Positions 26,579-35,082 of a stretch of DNA of 64,000 nucleotides are shown here, one piece after another. The DNA lies in NCBI RefSeq assembly GCF_024345835.1, contig NZ_JAGQBW010000005.1:62001-126000 (forward strand), in the 5' to 3' direction. How positions within the stretch are numbered: position 1 is the stretch's first letter; every line of letters begins with the position of its first letter. The DNA is from Synechococcus sp. HJ21-Hayes. GTDB lineage: Bacteria; Cyanobacteriota; Cyanobacteriia; PCC-6307; Cyanobiaceae. Under the pieces are notes generated by a model. The model saw nothing but the letters and a program-made list of their open reading frames with translations, had not been told where the DNA came from and searched no databases. The translations under genes and the position numbers were made by a program.

Positions 26579-27319
26579 TCAGCGCATCACGTCGATCTGG
26601 GTGGTGTCGGAGAGCTTGGCGGGCAGGCTGAGCACCCGGCCCACCCGCTTCACAGGGGTTCCGGCCATGGCTTTCAGGAACGGCTCCACGCTGCCCTGAT
26701 CGCAGTTGGCCGGTGTGGTGCCACTCACGTATTGCACCGGGATCACCCGGCGGGGAGCCAGCTCGCGCACCACGGCGGCGGCTTCGGCGCCGTCGTAAAC
26801 CTTGGCGCCGCCGCCCACGCCGATGATCAGCACATCGGGTTTGCCGAGCAGCACCTTGTCCTCGGGCTTGAGCTGGGCGGCGGTGCCGCCGAGATGGGCG
26901 AAGTCGAGGCCGCCCTGCTTCCAGCGCCACAGGGTGGCATTGCCAAAGCGACGGCCACCGAAGCGGTCGTGGGGAGCCGCAATGCCCTCAATCCTGAGGC
27001 CTCCTACCCGGTAAGAACCTGGGCTGCTCAGCAGCCGTCCGCTGGCCACCGGAGCGCCCTCATCCAGCAGGCGGCTGCTGGCCAGGATCACCGTGGCACC
27101 CACCCGTGGTTCCGCCAGTCCGGCGGCGCAGCCCACGGCTTTGAACGGATTGAGCAACACGCTGGTGCCCCCGCCTTGAATCAGCAGTGCGCTGTGGCCG
27201 TAGCTGGTGATCGTCACGCCCCCTTCGGCCTGAACGGCCCGCGGGGCCAGGCTGGCTCCGGCCAGGGCACTGAGGGCCCCTACCGTTGCCACGCGGGAGG
27301 CCAGGGAGCGGAACGGCAC
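26579..27319 (-). CDS. UlaG-like metallo-beta-lactamase-fold protein with degenerate metal site
   Basis: About 246 residues from GTG at 27319, giving a signal peptide (VATVGALSALAGASLAPRAVQA). The fold is suggested by ITSYGHSALLIQGGGTSVLLNPF, the usual first strands of UlaG-type MBL hydrolases, and by later strands such as PDVLIIGVGGGAKVYDG. The metal-binding HxHxDH motif expected after the third strand is replaced by ILASSRLLDEG, with no His. Two His remain (APHDR, FAHLGG). It is therefore probably not a normal di-metal hydrolase. It ends the prfB-trpG strand block, 26 bases after trpG. Convergent with the HisC-like gene, directly abutting it. Confidence 0.82.
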   Translation of the reverse strand: MPFRSLASRVATVGALSALAGASLAPRAVQAEGGVTITSYGHSALLIQGGGTSVLLNPFKAVGCAAGLAEPRVGATVILASSRLLDEGAPVASGRLLSSPGSYRVGGLRIEGIAAPHDRFGGRRFGNATLWRWKQGGLDFAHLGGTAAQLKPEDKVLLGKPDVLIIGVGGGAKVYDGAEAAAVVRELAPRRVIPVQYVSGTTPANCDQGSVEPFLKAMAGTPVKRVGRVLSLPAKLSDTTQIDVMR

Positions 27320-27345
27320 GGCGGCTGGTGCAGGTTGGCGCGAAC

Positions 27346-27951
27346 CTAGCAGTGGTGGCCTGAGGCGGCCTGGGCCAGGAAGTTGGCCAGCAGTTGATGT
27401 CCCTCCTGGGTGAGCACGCTCTCGGGATGGAATTGCACCCCCTGCAGGTGAGGGTAAGCGCGGTGGCGAAGGCCCATGATTGTGCCGTCCTCCAGCCAGG
27501 CGGTGATCTCCAGGCAGTCGGGCAGGCTCTCGCGCTCGGCGATCAAGCTGTGGTAACGGGTGGCGGTGAGGGGATTGGATAGGCCGGCGAACACCCCCTG
27601 GCCGGCGTGCAACACCGGTGAGGTCTTGCCGTGCATCAACTCCTTGGCGCGCACCACCTTGCCGCCATACACCTGGGCGATGGACTGGTGCCCCAGGCAC
27701 ACCCCCAGGGTGGGGATGTTGGGGCTGAGCTCCTGTAACACCTGCAGGCACACGCCTGATTGGTCGGGGTCGCCGGGGCCGGGGGAAATCAGGATCGCGT
27801 CAGGGGCCAGCTCGCGGATCTGCTCGAGGCTGAGGGCGTCATTGCGTTCCACCCGCAGATCGGCGCTGATTGGGTGGTCCACGGCCAGCTCCCCGAGGTA
27901 CTGCACCAGGTTGAAGGTGAAGCTGTCGTAGTTGTCGAGAACGAGAAGCAT
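27346..27951 (-). CDS. trpG: Anthranilate/aminodeoxychorismate synthase glutamine amidotransferase (TrpG/PabA)
   Basis: 201 residues from ATG at 27951 ([20 protein letters not shown]). Class I glutamine amidotransferase: oxyanion segment [13 protein letters not shown], nucleophile Cys in [12 protein letters not shown], and the His-Glu pair in GVQFHPESV. It supplies ammonia to TrpE for anthranilate, and in cyanobacteria may also serve PabB for folate. No trpE or pabB lies nearby. It is 23 bases downstream of dgkA in the prfB-to-MBL block. Confidence 0.95.
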   Translation of the reverse strand: MLLVLDNYDSFTFNLVQYLGELAVDHPISADLRVERNDALSLEQIRELAPDAILISPGPGDPDQSGVCLQVLQELSPNIPTLGVCLGHQSIAQVYGGKVVRAKELMHGKTSPVLHAGQGVFAGLSNPLTATRYHSLIAERESLPDCLEITAWLEDGTIMGLRHRAYPHLQGVQFHPESVLTQEGHQLLANFLAQAASGHHC

Positions 27952-27974
27952 CAGGCCGGCCGCCAGGCCACCAT

Positions 27975-28448
27975 TCAAACGCCCAGGCGCGCCAACAGCG
28001 GCGGCAGTAGCAGCAGCCCCGCAATCAGCAGTGAGGCCAGGGCCGCCACCAGCACAGCGGCAGCCGCACAGTCCTTGGCGATGCGGGCCAGGGGGTGAAA
28101 GCGGCGGCCGATGGCCAGATCCACCACGGCTTCGGTGGCGGTGTTAAGCAGTTCCAGCACCAGCACGGCGGTCACGGTGAGCACCAGCACCGCCAGCTGC
28201 CCCAGGGGCAGTTGCAGCCAGAGCCCCATGGCAAACACCACGGCGCCGGTCACCACGTGGATGCGGAAGTTGCGCTGGCTGCGGAAGCCATAGAGCAAGC
28301 CCTGGGCGGCGTAGCGGAAGCTGGCGGGTAGATCGCCGGCCACCTGCCACGCCCCCAGGCGCCGCACCTTCCCCGGCGGGGGGGGGACCTCCGTGAGCTC
28401 CTGCAGGGTCGGTCGCCGGGGCTGGTTCGGATCCTGGGGAACGAACAT
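27975..28448 (-). CDS. dgkA: Diacylglycerol/undecaprenol kinase, DgkA family (copy 1)
   Basis: 157 residues from ATG at 28448. An N-terminal cytosolic extension of about 40 residues is Pro-rich ([15 protein letters not shown]). Three membrane helices follow, with the catalytic motif [16 protein letters not shown] and [14 protein letters not shown]. The family phosphorylates diacylglycerol or undecaprenol at the membrane. The Pro tract is encoded by nine consecutive Cs on the coding strand (28378-28386), a possible slippage or sequencing-error site. A second DgkA gene lies at 48645-49055. Confidence 0.93.
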   Translation of the reverse strand: MFVPQDPNQPRRPTLQELTEVPPPPGKVRRLGAWQVAGDLPASFRYAAQGLLYGFRSQRNFRIHVVTGAVVFAMGLWLQLPLGQLAVLVLTVTAVLVLELLNTATEAVVDLAIGRRFHPLARIAKDCAAAAVLVAALASLLIAGLLLLPPLLARLGV

Positions 28449-28484
28449 GCGCAAAGGCGCCCTAGGGACACTCAGGACCGCACA

Positions 28485-29063
28485 CTACCGCTGCTGGCCA
28501 GTAGCGAGTAGCTGCTCCTGGCGCGCCAACATCGCCGCCAGGCTCGAGTCATCGGGGTGGTCCCAGCCCACCAGGTGCAGCAGGCCGTGGGTCGCCAGGA
28601 ACAGCACTTCCTCGCGGAGGCTGTAGCCGTGGTCGGGTGCCTGGCGCGCCGCGGTTTCCAGGGAGATCACGATGTCGCCCAGTTCCAGGGGCTCCAGCGC
28701 GTCTTCGTCGCGCTCGTCGTTCGCCCAGCTCGGCATCGGCGGCGCGTCATCAAGGCCGTCGTCCTGGGCGGCAAAGGCCAACACGTCGGTGGGGCCGGTT
28801 TTGTCGCGCCAGTCCTGGTTGAGGGCGGCGATCTCGGTATCGCCCACCAGGCTCAGCCCGAGGCTGTAGGCGGGGGCCTGCAGGCTCTCGGGCAGATCGG
28901 ACGCCAGCTGGGCCAGCCAGGTGCTGATGAAGCCGTGCCAGAGCTCAGCCCCCGCCAGGGGGTCAGCCATGGCGCCGGCCGCCGTGAGCAGCTCGGCGGG
29001 CAGGCTGTCGTCGGCCTCAAACGCGAGGTCTAGGTCGGGCAGGGGGGCAGCGGGCTCGGCCAT
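28485..29063 (-). CDS. ybeY: Endoribonuclease YbeY (rRNA maturation)
   Basis: 192 residues. Zn-dependent RNase for 16S rRNA 3'-end processing and ribosome quality control. The metal motif HGLLHLVGWDH carries three His, and the core has LNQDWRDKTGPTDVLAF and LGDIVISLETA. There is an N-terminal extension of about 35 residues (PDLDLAFEADDSLPAELL) and an acidic insertion (DDGLDDAPP). Lies between the DUF3285 gene (3 bases) and dgkA (36 bases) on the same strand. Confidence 0.96.
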   Translation of the reverse strand: MAEPAAPLPDLDLAFEADDSLPAELLTAAGAMADPLAGAELWHGFISTWLAQLASDLPESLQAPAYSLGLSLVGDTEIAALNQDWRDKTGPTDVLAFAAQDDGLDDAPPMPSWANDERDEDALEPLELGDIVISLETAARQAPDHGYSLREEVLFLATHGLLHLVGWDHPDDSSLAAMLARQEQLLATGQQR

Positions 29064-29066
29064 GGA

Positions 29067-29255
29067 TCAGCTGCCGGGCAGTTGGGGGCGCCCCAGCCAG
29101 GCCACCAGCACGATCAAGCCGATGAAGCCGGCCGCCGTGAGCCCGAAGTGCAGCAGGCTCAGGCGGCCCTTGCGCACCATGTTGCGCATGGCCAGCTTGG
29201 TGAAGCTGGGGTTCTCGCCGCTCGGCTGCGGGGTTTGGGGGTTGGGGTCAGTCAT
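29067..29255 (-). CDS. DUF3285-family small membrane protein
   Basis: 62 residues from ATG at 29255, overlapping the end of prfB by 8 bases. A polar, Pro-rich N-terminus leads into [20 protein letters not shown], typical of the cyanobacterial DUF3285 family. One transmembrane helix ([19 protein letters not shown]) follows and the tail is short. This family commonly sits between prfB and ybeY in cyanobacteria, as it does here. Function unknown; placement with translation genes suggests co-expression. Confidence 0.9.
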   Translation of the reverse strand: MTDPNPQTPQPSGENPSFTKLAMRNMVRKGRLSLLHFGLTAAGFIGLIVLVAWLGRPQLPGS

Positions 29256-30373
29256 CGCTGGAGGTTCCCACCTCAACGCCGGCATGCAACAGGCTCTGGA
29301 TGAAGGGATCGAGATCCCCGTCCATTACGCCCTGCACGTCGGTGGTCTCGTGCTGGGTGCGCAGATCCTTCACCATTTGGTAAGGGTGGAACACATAGTT
29401 GCGGATCTGGTTGCCCCAGGCTGCCTCCACGATGTCGCCGCGGATGTCGGCGATCTCGGCGGCGCGCTGCTCCTGGGCGATCACCAGCAGCTTGGCCATC
29501 AGCAGCGCCATCGCCTTCTCCTTGTTTTGGAGTTGGGAGCGCTCCTGGGTGCAGCGCACGAACAGGCCGGTGGGGATGTGCAGGATGCGCACGGCCGTTT
29601 CCACCTTGTTCACGTTCTGGCCGCCGGCACCACCGGAGCGGGAGGTGGTGATCTCTAGGTCCTTGTCGGGGATGTCGAGCTTCACGTCCTGCTCGATCTT
29701 GGGCATTACCTCCACGCCGGCGAAGCTGGTCTGCCGCTTGTCGTTGGCGTTGAAGGGGGAAATGCGCACCAGCCGGTGGGTGCCCTTCTCATTGCGCAGG
29801 TAGCCGTAGGCGTAGCGCCCCTCAATCTCGAGAGTGCAGCTCTTGATGCCGGCCTCCTCCCCATCACTGAGTTCCGCCACCGACACCTTCATGCCGTGGT
29901 CTTCCGCCCAGCGGGTGTACATGCGCATCAGCATCAGGGCCCAGTCCTGGGCATCGGTGCCGCCGGCACCGGCGTTGATGTTGATCACGGCGCCCTCCTT
30001 GTCGTAGGTGCCGGAGAGCAGGCGTTCGAGCTCCCAGCGATCCAGGTCGCTCTTCAGGCTTTGCAGGCCTCCATTGGCCTCCGCCAGCAGGTCGTCGTCG
30101 GGTTCGAGGTCGTAGAGCTCGAGGGTGGCCTCGGCATCGGCCACGGCCGCCTGCCACTGGCCCAATTGCTCCAGCTGGGCCTTCACTTCATCCAGCTGGC
30201 GCATCTTGGCCTGGGCCTGCTTCTGGTCGTCCCAGAAGTCGGGCTGGGAGGCCAGTTGTTCGAGGTCCAGCTGTCGGGCTTTCAGAGCCGGTACGTCAAA
30301 GACAGTCCTGGGCATTGCCCAGGCGGTCAGTGAGCTCGGAGAGATCGCGCTTGAAGTCGGTGAGGTCGAGCAC
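29248..30373 (-). CDS. prfB: Peptide chain release factor 2, with programmed +1 frameshift
   Basis: Joined from 30373-30299 (25 codons from GTG, beginning [14 protein letters not shown] and ending AQDCL) and 30297-29248 (349 residues), 374 residues in all. After CTT at 30301-30299 the zero frame meets TGA at 30298-30296. Slipping +1 on CTTTGAC continues as [16 protein letters not shown]2 recognises UGA and UAA through SPF (here RISPFNAND) and releases peptides through GGQ ([11 protein letters not shown]); both are intact. Low RF2 lets ribosomes shift, giving autoregulation as in E. coli. The GTG start is the only suitable codon matching the family N-terminus, though no good Shine-Dalgarno precedes it. 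Confidence 0.95.
30295..30310 (-). promoter_or_regulatory. prfB +1 recoding site
   Basis: On the minus strand the sequence is CCCAGGACTGTCTTTGAC: a Shine-Dalgarno-like AGGA a few bases before the shifty CTT, then the in-frame TGA followed by C, the weak termination context used by E. coli prfB. This layout matches the established RF2 autoregulatory frameshift. Confidence 0.93.
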
Positions 30374-30452
30374 CGGGGGGATGTTGAACGTTGGCCTGAC
30401 CGTACCTAACGACCGGCGCTTCTAGGATCCAGCCACTGGTCTGGAGGCCCCG

Positions 30453-30713
30453 ATGGCGGCAATGGTTGAGATCTACACCTGGCGGGCCTGCCCGTTCTGC
30501 ATTCGGGCCAAGGCTTTGCTGGATCGCAAGGGCGTGGCCTACACGGAATTCGCCATTGATGGCGATGAAGCGGCACGCACCGTTATGGCAGCCAAGAGCG
30601 GCGGACGCCGCAGCGTGCCCCAGACCTTCATCAACGGCGAGCACGTGGGCGGCTGCGACGACCTGCATGCCCTCGAGCGCTCCGGCCAGCTCGACGCCCT
30701 GCTGGGGGCCTGA
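30453..30713 (+). CDS. grxC: Glutaredoxin 3 (GrxC-type, dithiol)
   Basis: 86 residues from ATG at 30453. Thioredoxin fold with active site CPFC ([14 protein letters not shown]), the cis-Pro loop [18 protein letters not shown] and the GG motif for glutathione binding. Reduces disulfides and dehydroascorbate-like substrates using glutathione. Glutathione synthetase starts 3 bases downstream, so supply of glutathione and its user are co-transcribed. Divergent from prfB. Confidence 0.96.
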   Translation: MAAMVEIYTWRACPFCIRAKALLDRKGVAYTEFAIDGDEAARTVMAAKSGGRRSVPQTFINGEHVGGCDDLHALERSGQLDALLGA

Positions 30714-30715
30714 GT

Positions 30716-31708
30716 TTGACGCCGATTGACACCGGGCGGGAGCCCCAGCTGTTCGTGGTCGATCCGATCGCCCGGCTGCGTCCCACCAAGGATTCGAGTG
30801 TGGCCCTGATGCAGGCAGCCCAGCGGGCCGGCCAGCAGGTGTGGGTGTGCACGCCGGCCCAGTTGGCTGTGCATGGCCGGGATCCGGCCCATGAACCCCT
30901 GGTGCTGGCCCAGCCCGTGCGGCTGGCCGAGATCTCCCCAACGGCCACGGGTTGGGACCTGCCCGACCCCTGGTTTGAGGCAGGCGATCCCCGCTGGCTG
31001 CCGCTGGCCCAGTTCCCCCGGGTGTGGATGCGCAAGGACCCGCCGGTGGATGAGGCCTATCTCTATGCCACCCATCTGCTCGAGCTGGCCGAGCGTCTGG
31101 GGGTGCGGGTGCTCAATCGTCCGGCCTCGCTGCGGGCCTGGAACGAGAAGCTCGGAGCCCTGCGCTGGAGCCGTCTGATGGCGCCCTCCCTGGTGAGCAG
31201 CGATGCCCAGCAGCTGGAAGCCTTCGCCGTTGACCATGGCGACGTGGTGCTCAAGCCGCTTGGCGGACGGGCCGGCCAGGGGGTGGTGCGCAGCCACGGG
31301 GGAGCGCCCGGCCTCAAGGCTCTGTTGGAGCTGGTGACCAACCAGCAGCAGTTGCCGGTGATGGTGCAGGCCTTCTTGCCGGCTGTGACGGCCGGCGACA
31401 AGCGCATCCTGCTGGTGGATGGGGAGCCCCTTGGGGCGGTGAACCGCAAGCCGGCCGCCGGTGAATTCCGCAGCAATCTGGCGGTGGGGGGTGAGCCGGA
31501 GGCCAGCGAGCTCACCGATCAGGAGCGGCGGATCTGTGCCGAACTGGCCCCGGCCCTGCAGGCCGAGGGCCTGTTTTTCGTGGGCATCGATGTGATCGAT
31601 GGCCGGCTCAGCGAGATCAACGTCACCAGCCCCACGGGGGTGCGGGAGGTGGAGCGCCTGGGGGGCATCCCCCTGGCCGACCTCACCATGGAGCGCTTGC
31701 TGGCCTGA
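30716..31708 (+). CDS. gshB: Glutathione synthetase
   Basis: 330 residues from TTG at 30716; the family N-terminus ([18 protein letters not shown]) fits just after it. ATP-grasp enzyme joining gamma-glutamylcysteine and glycine. Visible motifs: [47 protein letters not shown] and the C-terminal [20 protein letters not shown]. It follows grxC directly and overlaps the convergent menF by 26 bases. Confidence 0.95.
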   Translation: MTPIDTGREPQLFVVDPIARLRPTKDSSVALMQAAQRAGQQVWVCTPAQLAVHGRDPAHEPLVLAQPVRLAEISPTATGWDLPDPWFEAGDPRWLPLAQFPRVWMRKDPPVDEAYLYATHLLELAERLGVRVLNRPASLRAWNEKLGALRWSRLMAPSLVSSDAQQLEAFAVDHGDVVLKPLGGRAGQGVVRSHGGAPGLKALLELVTNQQQLPVMVQAFLPAVTAGDKRILLVDGEPLGAVNRKPAAGEFRSNLAVGGEPEASELTDQERRICAELAPALQAEGLFFVGIDVIDGRLSEINVTSPTGVREVERLGGIPLADLTMERLLA

Positions 31709-33110
31709 GCGGCAGGCTCAGCTGCTGTTGCAGCACCCCCAGCTTGAGGGCCACCTCCTGTAGTTCCCGCTCCGGCACCGAGCCCTGCACCAGGCCGGCC
31801 CCAGCGGTGAGCTCCAGGCGCTGGCCCCGCAGGCTGCCGCTGCGGATGGCCACCCGTAACTCAGTGTCGCCGGCACTGTCGATCCAGCCGATGGGGGCGG
31901 CGTAGAACCCCCGCTCGAAGGGCTCCAGGCTGCGCAGGGCGGCCATGGCTTCGCGCCGCGGTAGGCCTGCCACCGCCGGGGTGGGGTGCAGGGCCCCGGC
32001 CAGGGCGAGGGGTTGCTGCTCCCCCAGGGCTGCGGTGATGGGGGTGTGGAGGTGCACCAGTTGGCCGTGACGGGCCAGTCGGGGGTGGCGTGGGCGGCGG
32101 GTGGCCAGGCCTGCCTGCTGCAGCACCTCGGTGATGGCCTCCACCACCAGCTCGTGCTCGCGGCGGTCCTTGTCGGAGCGGGTGAGTTGATCGGCGGCCG
32201 GGCCGATCGGGGCGGTGCCGGCGAGGGCATCACTGCGCAATTGGCCCTGGCGCACCGTGAGCAACCGTTCCGGCGAGGCTCCCAACAGGGCGGCTCCGTC
32301 GCCCTGTTGCCAGAGGAAACGGCAGCTGCCGGGTTGGCGCTGGCGCAGATGGGCCAGCAGTTGCAGGGGGTCGAGGGGGCGCTCCAGCAGCAGTTGCTGG
32401 CGCACCGCCAGCACCAGCTTGCGCAGGCATCCCGATTCCACCAGTTCCAGGCCCCGCTCCACGGCTGAGCGATACCCCTCCTGCCATGGGGAACTGGTGG
32501 TGATGGCCGGGCTGCTGCTGTGAGGATCGCTGCAGGGATCGGCGGGCAGGGCGGCCAGCAGGCGGGCCTGCTCCCACAGTTCCTCCGCCAGGGAGCGGGC
32601 CGTCACATCGCCGCCCAGGTTGCGTTGCAGCCGCAGCCAGCAATGACGCCCCTGGCGGCTCAGTTGCCAGCGGGGCAGCACCGCCTGCACGCCGGGCATG
32701 CCCTCGCCCTCCTGCAGAGGACTGTCAAAGAAGGAAAAGGCCAGGAGCACCCGTGGCCGGGCCAGGGGCGGACAGTCCTGGGGGGCGGCTAGGCGGTTGA
32801 GGCTCACGGCGCTGAAGCGCTGGGCCAGCTCAAAGCGGCGCGGACCACTGAGCTCGAGGCTGTTGGTGCGGCCGCTGGCGGCCAGGCAGAGGCCCGGAGC
32901 GCTGTCCCATAGGAAGCGGAAGCGCTCCAGCCCGCCCAGGTGGGGCAGCAGTGCCATGGGGTCGCGGCCGGCTAGCGGCAACGCCAGGCTCAACACGCCA
33001 TCCCCCTCCAGCTGGCGGGCCCCCTGGGCCGCGGCAGCCAGCAGATCGGAGAAGCTGGTTGTGACGCTGGGTGGAGCCTGCACCGGGGGCGGGCCGAAGC
33101 GGCTGCTCAA
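31683..33110 (-). CDS. menF: Isochorismate synthase MenF
   Basis: About 475 residues; the start is uncertain because no ATG lies near the family N-terminus. TTG at 33110 ([11 protein letters not shown]) is my choice. Chorismate-utilising enzyme: [46 protein letters not shown] and the C-terminal [15 protein letters not shown] followed by [14 protein letters not shown]. Converts chorismate to isochorismate, the first step to phylloquinone (vitamin K1) of photosystem I. Divergent from menA-menC-menE; the two starts are only about 26 bases apart. Confidence 0.93.
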   Translation of the reverse strand: MSSRFGPPPVQAPPSVTTSFSDLLAAAAQGARQLEGDGVLSLALPLAGRDPMALLPHLGGLERFRFLWDSAPGLCLAASGRTNSLELSGPRRFELAQRFSAVSLNRLAAPQDCPPLARPRVLLAFSFFDSPLQEGEGMPGVQAVLPRWQLSRQGRHCWLRLQRNLGGDVTARSLAEELWEQARLLAALPADPCSDPHSSSPAITTSSPWQEGYRSAVERGLELVESGCLRKLVLAVRQQLLLERPLDPLQLLAHLRQRQPGSCRFLWQQGDGAALLGASPERLLTVRQGQLRSDALAGTAPIGPAADQLTRSDKDRREHELVVEAITEVLQQAGLATRRPRHPRLARHGQLVHLHTPITAALGEQQPLALAGALHPTPAVAGLPRREAMAALRSLEPFERGFYAAPIGWIDSAGDTELRVAIRSGSLRGQRLELTAGAGLVQGSVPERELQEVALKLGVLQQQLSLPLRPASAPW

Positions 33111-33136
33111 ATGTATGGGCCTTCCCCCACCCCCCG

Positions 33137-34117
33137 TTGCCGGCACCCACGTCCGAGCCCCAGGTCGTCGCAAGCCTTCACGCCGATGGTGGCCCGGATC
33201 GCCGCCGCCTGTGGAAGGCGGCGATCAAGTGGCCGATGTATGCGGTGGCGGTGATGCCGGTGTTGCTGGCGGCCGGTTGGCGGGCTGGTGCCGGCCTGCC
33301 GGTGCGTCTGGATCAGCTGCTGGTGTTCTTGCTGGCGGCGGTGCTGCTGCTGGCCTGGGAAAACCTCGCCAATGATGTGTTTGACGCCGAAACCGGTGTG
33401 GACATCCACGGCAAGCCCCACTCCCTTGTGAACCTCACCGGCCGCCGCGATCGCGTGGTGATCTGGGCGAATGGGGCCTTGCTGCTGGGGCTTGGGCTGA
33501 TGGCCCTGGTGGCCCTGCGCAGCAGCCCGGTGGTGCTGGCCCTGGTGCTGGCCTGCTGCGGCATCGGCTACGCCTACCAAGGGCCGCCGTTCCGTCTCGG
33601 CTATCGCGGCCTGGGCGAACCCCTCTGCTGGCTTGCCTTCGGGCCTTTGGCTACCGCCGCTGGCCTGCTGGCCCTGGCGCCGGCGGCTGAGGCCGCTGCT
33701 GAGGGTGTGCCCTGGCGGACGGCCATCGCGTTGGGCAGCGGCCCCGCCCTGGCCACCACCCTGGTGTTGTTCTGCTCCCACTTCCATCAGGTGGAGGAGG
33801 ACGCGGCCCATGGCAAGCGCTCCCCCGTGGTGCGCCTGGGCACCGCCCGGGCCGCGGCGCTGGTGCCTTGGTTTGTGGCCGGCAGCCTGGCTCTGCAGTG
33901 GGCCCCCGTGCTGGTGGGCCAGTGGCCCCTCACCGCCTTGCTGGGGGTGGCCGGGTTGCCGCCCGCCCAGGCCCTGATCCGCCTATTGCGCCAGCACCAC
34001 CGGGAGCCCGAACGCATTGTGGGCAGCAAGTTTCTGGCCCTGCGTTTTCAGGCCCTTAATGGTCTCGGTTTTGCCCTGGGGCTGGCCATGGCCCCCCTGC
34101 TGTTGGCCGGCCGGTGA
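33137..34117 (+). CDS. menA: 1,4-dihydroxy-2-naphthoate phytyl/prenyltransferase MenA
   Basis: About 326 residues; start unclear. TTG at 33137 is the nearest start codon before the conserved RRLWKAAIKWPMYAVAVMP, with a GTG at 33071 further up. UbiA-type integral membrane prenyltransferase with about eight helices. The Mg-diphosphate site NLANDVFDAETGVDIHG is intact, and a second Asp-rich region corresponds to HFHQVEEDAAHGKRSPVV. Attaches a phytyl chain to DHNA in phylloquinone synthesis. The stop shares one base with menC (TGATG). Confidence 0.93.
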   Translation: MPAPTSEPQVVASLHADGGPDRRRLWKAAIKWPMYAVAVMPVLLAAGWRAGAGLPVRLDQLLVFLLAAVLLLAWENLANDVFDAETGVDIHGKPHSLVNLTGRRDRVVIWANGALLLGLGLMALVALRSSPVVLALVLACCGIGYAYQGPPFRLGYRGLGEPLCWLAFGPLATAAGLLALAPAAEAAAEGVPWRTAIALGSGPALATTLVLFCSHFHQVEEDAAHGKRSPVVRLGTARAAALVPWFVAGSLALQWAPVLVGQWPLTALLGVAGLPPAQALIRLLRQHHREPERIVGSKFLALRFQALNGLGFALGLAMAPLLLAGR

Positions 34118-35082
34118 TGGCCCAGGGCCCCTTGCAGCTGGCCTGGCGGCCCTTCAGCTTTGCGTTGCCGCGCAGCATGGTCACGGCCCATGGCGCCCTG
34201 GCGCAGCGGCGCGGCTGGTTGCTGCGGCTGCAGGCCAGCGATGGCCGCGTGGGCTGGGGGGAGGCGGCGCCCCTGGTGGGTGAGGCCCCTCACCCCGAAC
34301 ACCTGGGCGGCTGCATCGAGCGGCCCGAGCTGGAGCAGCGGTTGGCGGGCTTGCCCGCCTCCCTGGCCTGTGCCTGTGGCATGGCCCTGGCGGAACTGGA
34401 TGGACTGGGCAGTGCCCAGAGCGGTGGCTGGCTGCCAGCGCCCCCCTCGGCCCATCTCCTGCCGGCCGGTGAGGCGATGCTGCCAGCCCTGGAGCAGGCC
34501 CTGGCTTCGGCCTCGTCCGCCGGCCATCTCCTGGTGGTGAAGTGGAAGGTGGCGGCGGCAGACGATCTCGTGGAACGACGACTGCTGCTGGAGCTGCTCG
34601 ATGGGTTGCCCCCATCGGCACGGCTGCGGCTGGATGCCAATGGCGGATGGGATCGCGCCACCGCCAGCTGGTGGGCCGACCTGCTGGTGGAAGATCCGCG
34701 GCTGGATTGGCTGGAGCAGCCCCTGCCGCCCGCGGATCATGTGGGCCTGGAGGCCTTGGCGGCTTACCTCCCCGTTGCCCTCGATGAATCGCTGCGGGTG
34801 CGCCCTGCGCTGATGCTGCAGGGCTGGAGCGGTTGGCAGGTGCGCCGCCCTGCCGTGGAGGGCGACCCCCGGCCCCTGCTGGCCTCCCTGGCGGCGGGAA
34901 CCCCCCAGCTGATGGTGAGCACAGCCCTGGAAACGGGCATTGGCCGCCGGTTGGTGGCCCACCTGGCGGCCCTGCAGGCCCAGGGGCCCACACCCACGGC
35001 TCCAGGCCTGGCCCCTGGCTGGCGGCCCCAGGGTGCCCTGTTCAGCGCTGAGCCTCAGCAGGTGTGGGAGGCGGCGGCATGA
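34117..35082 (+). CDS. menC: o-Succinylbenzoate synthase MenC
   Basis: 321 residues, coupled to menA by TGATG and to menE by ATGA. Enolase-superfamily enzyme dehydrating SHCHC to o-succinylbenzoate. Metal ligands are present in LRLDANGG, LEQPLPPADH and VALDESLRV. The KxK base is present as VVKWKVA. The second catalytic Lys, usually in a KP motif, is replaced by Arg in WQVRRPAVEGDP. Because the operon is otherwise intact this is probably a tolerated lineage variant, since that residue contributes mainly cation-pi stabilisation. Confidence 0.9.
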   Translation: MAQGPLQLAWRPFSFALPRSMVTAHGALAQRRGWLLRLQASDGRVGWGEAAPLVGEAPHPEHLGGCIERPELEQRLAGLPASLACACGMALAELDGLGSAQSGGWLPAPPSAHLLPAGEAMLPALEQALASASSAGHLLVVKWKVAAADDLVERRLLLELLDGLPPSARLRLDANGGWDRATASWWADLLVEDPRLDWLEQPLPPADHVGLEALAAYLPVALDESLRVRPALMLQGWSGWQVRRPAVEGDPRPLLASLAAGTPQLMVSTALETGIGRRLVAHLAALQAQGPTPTAPGLAPGWRPQGALFSAEPQQVWEAAA

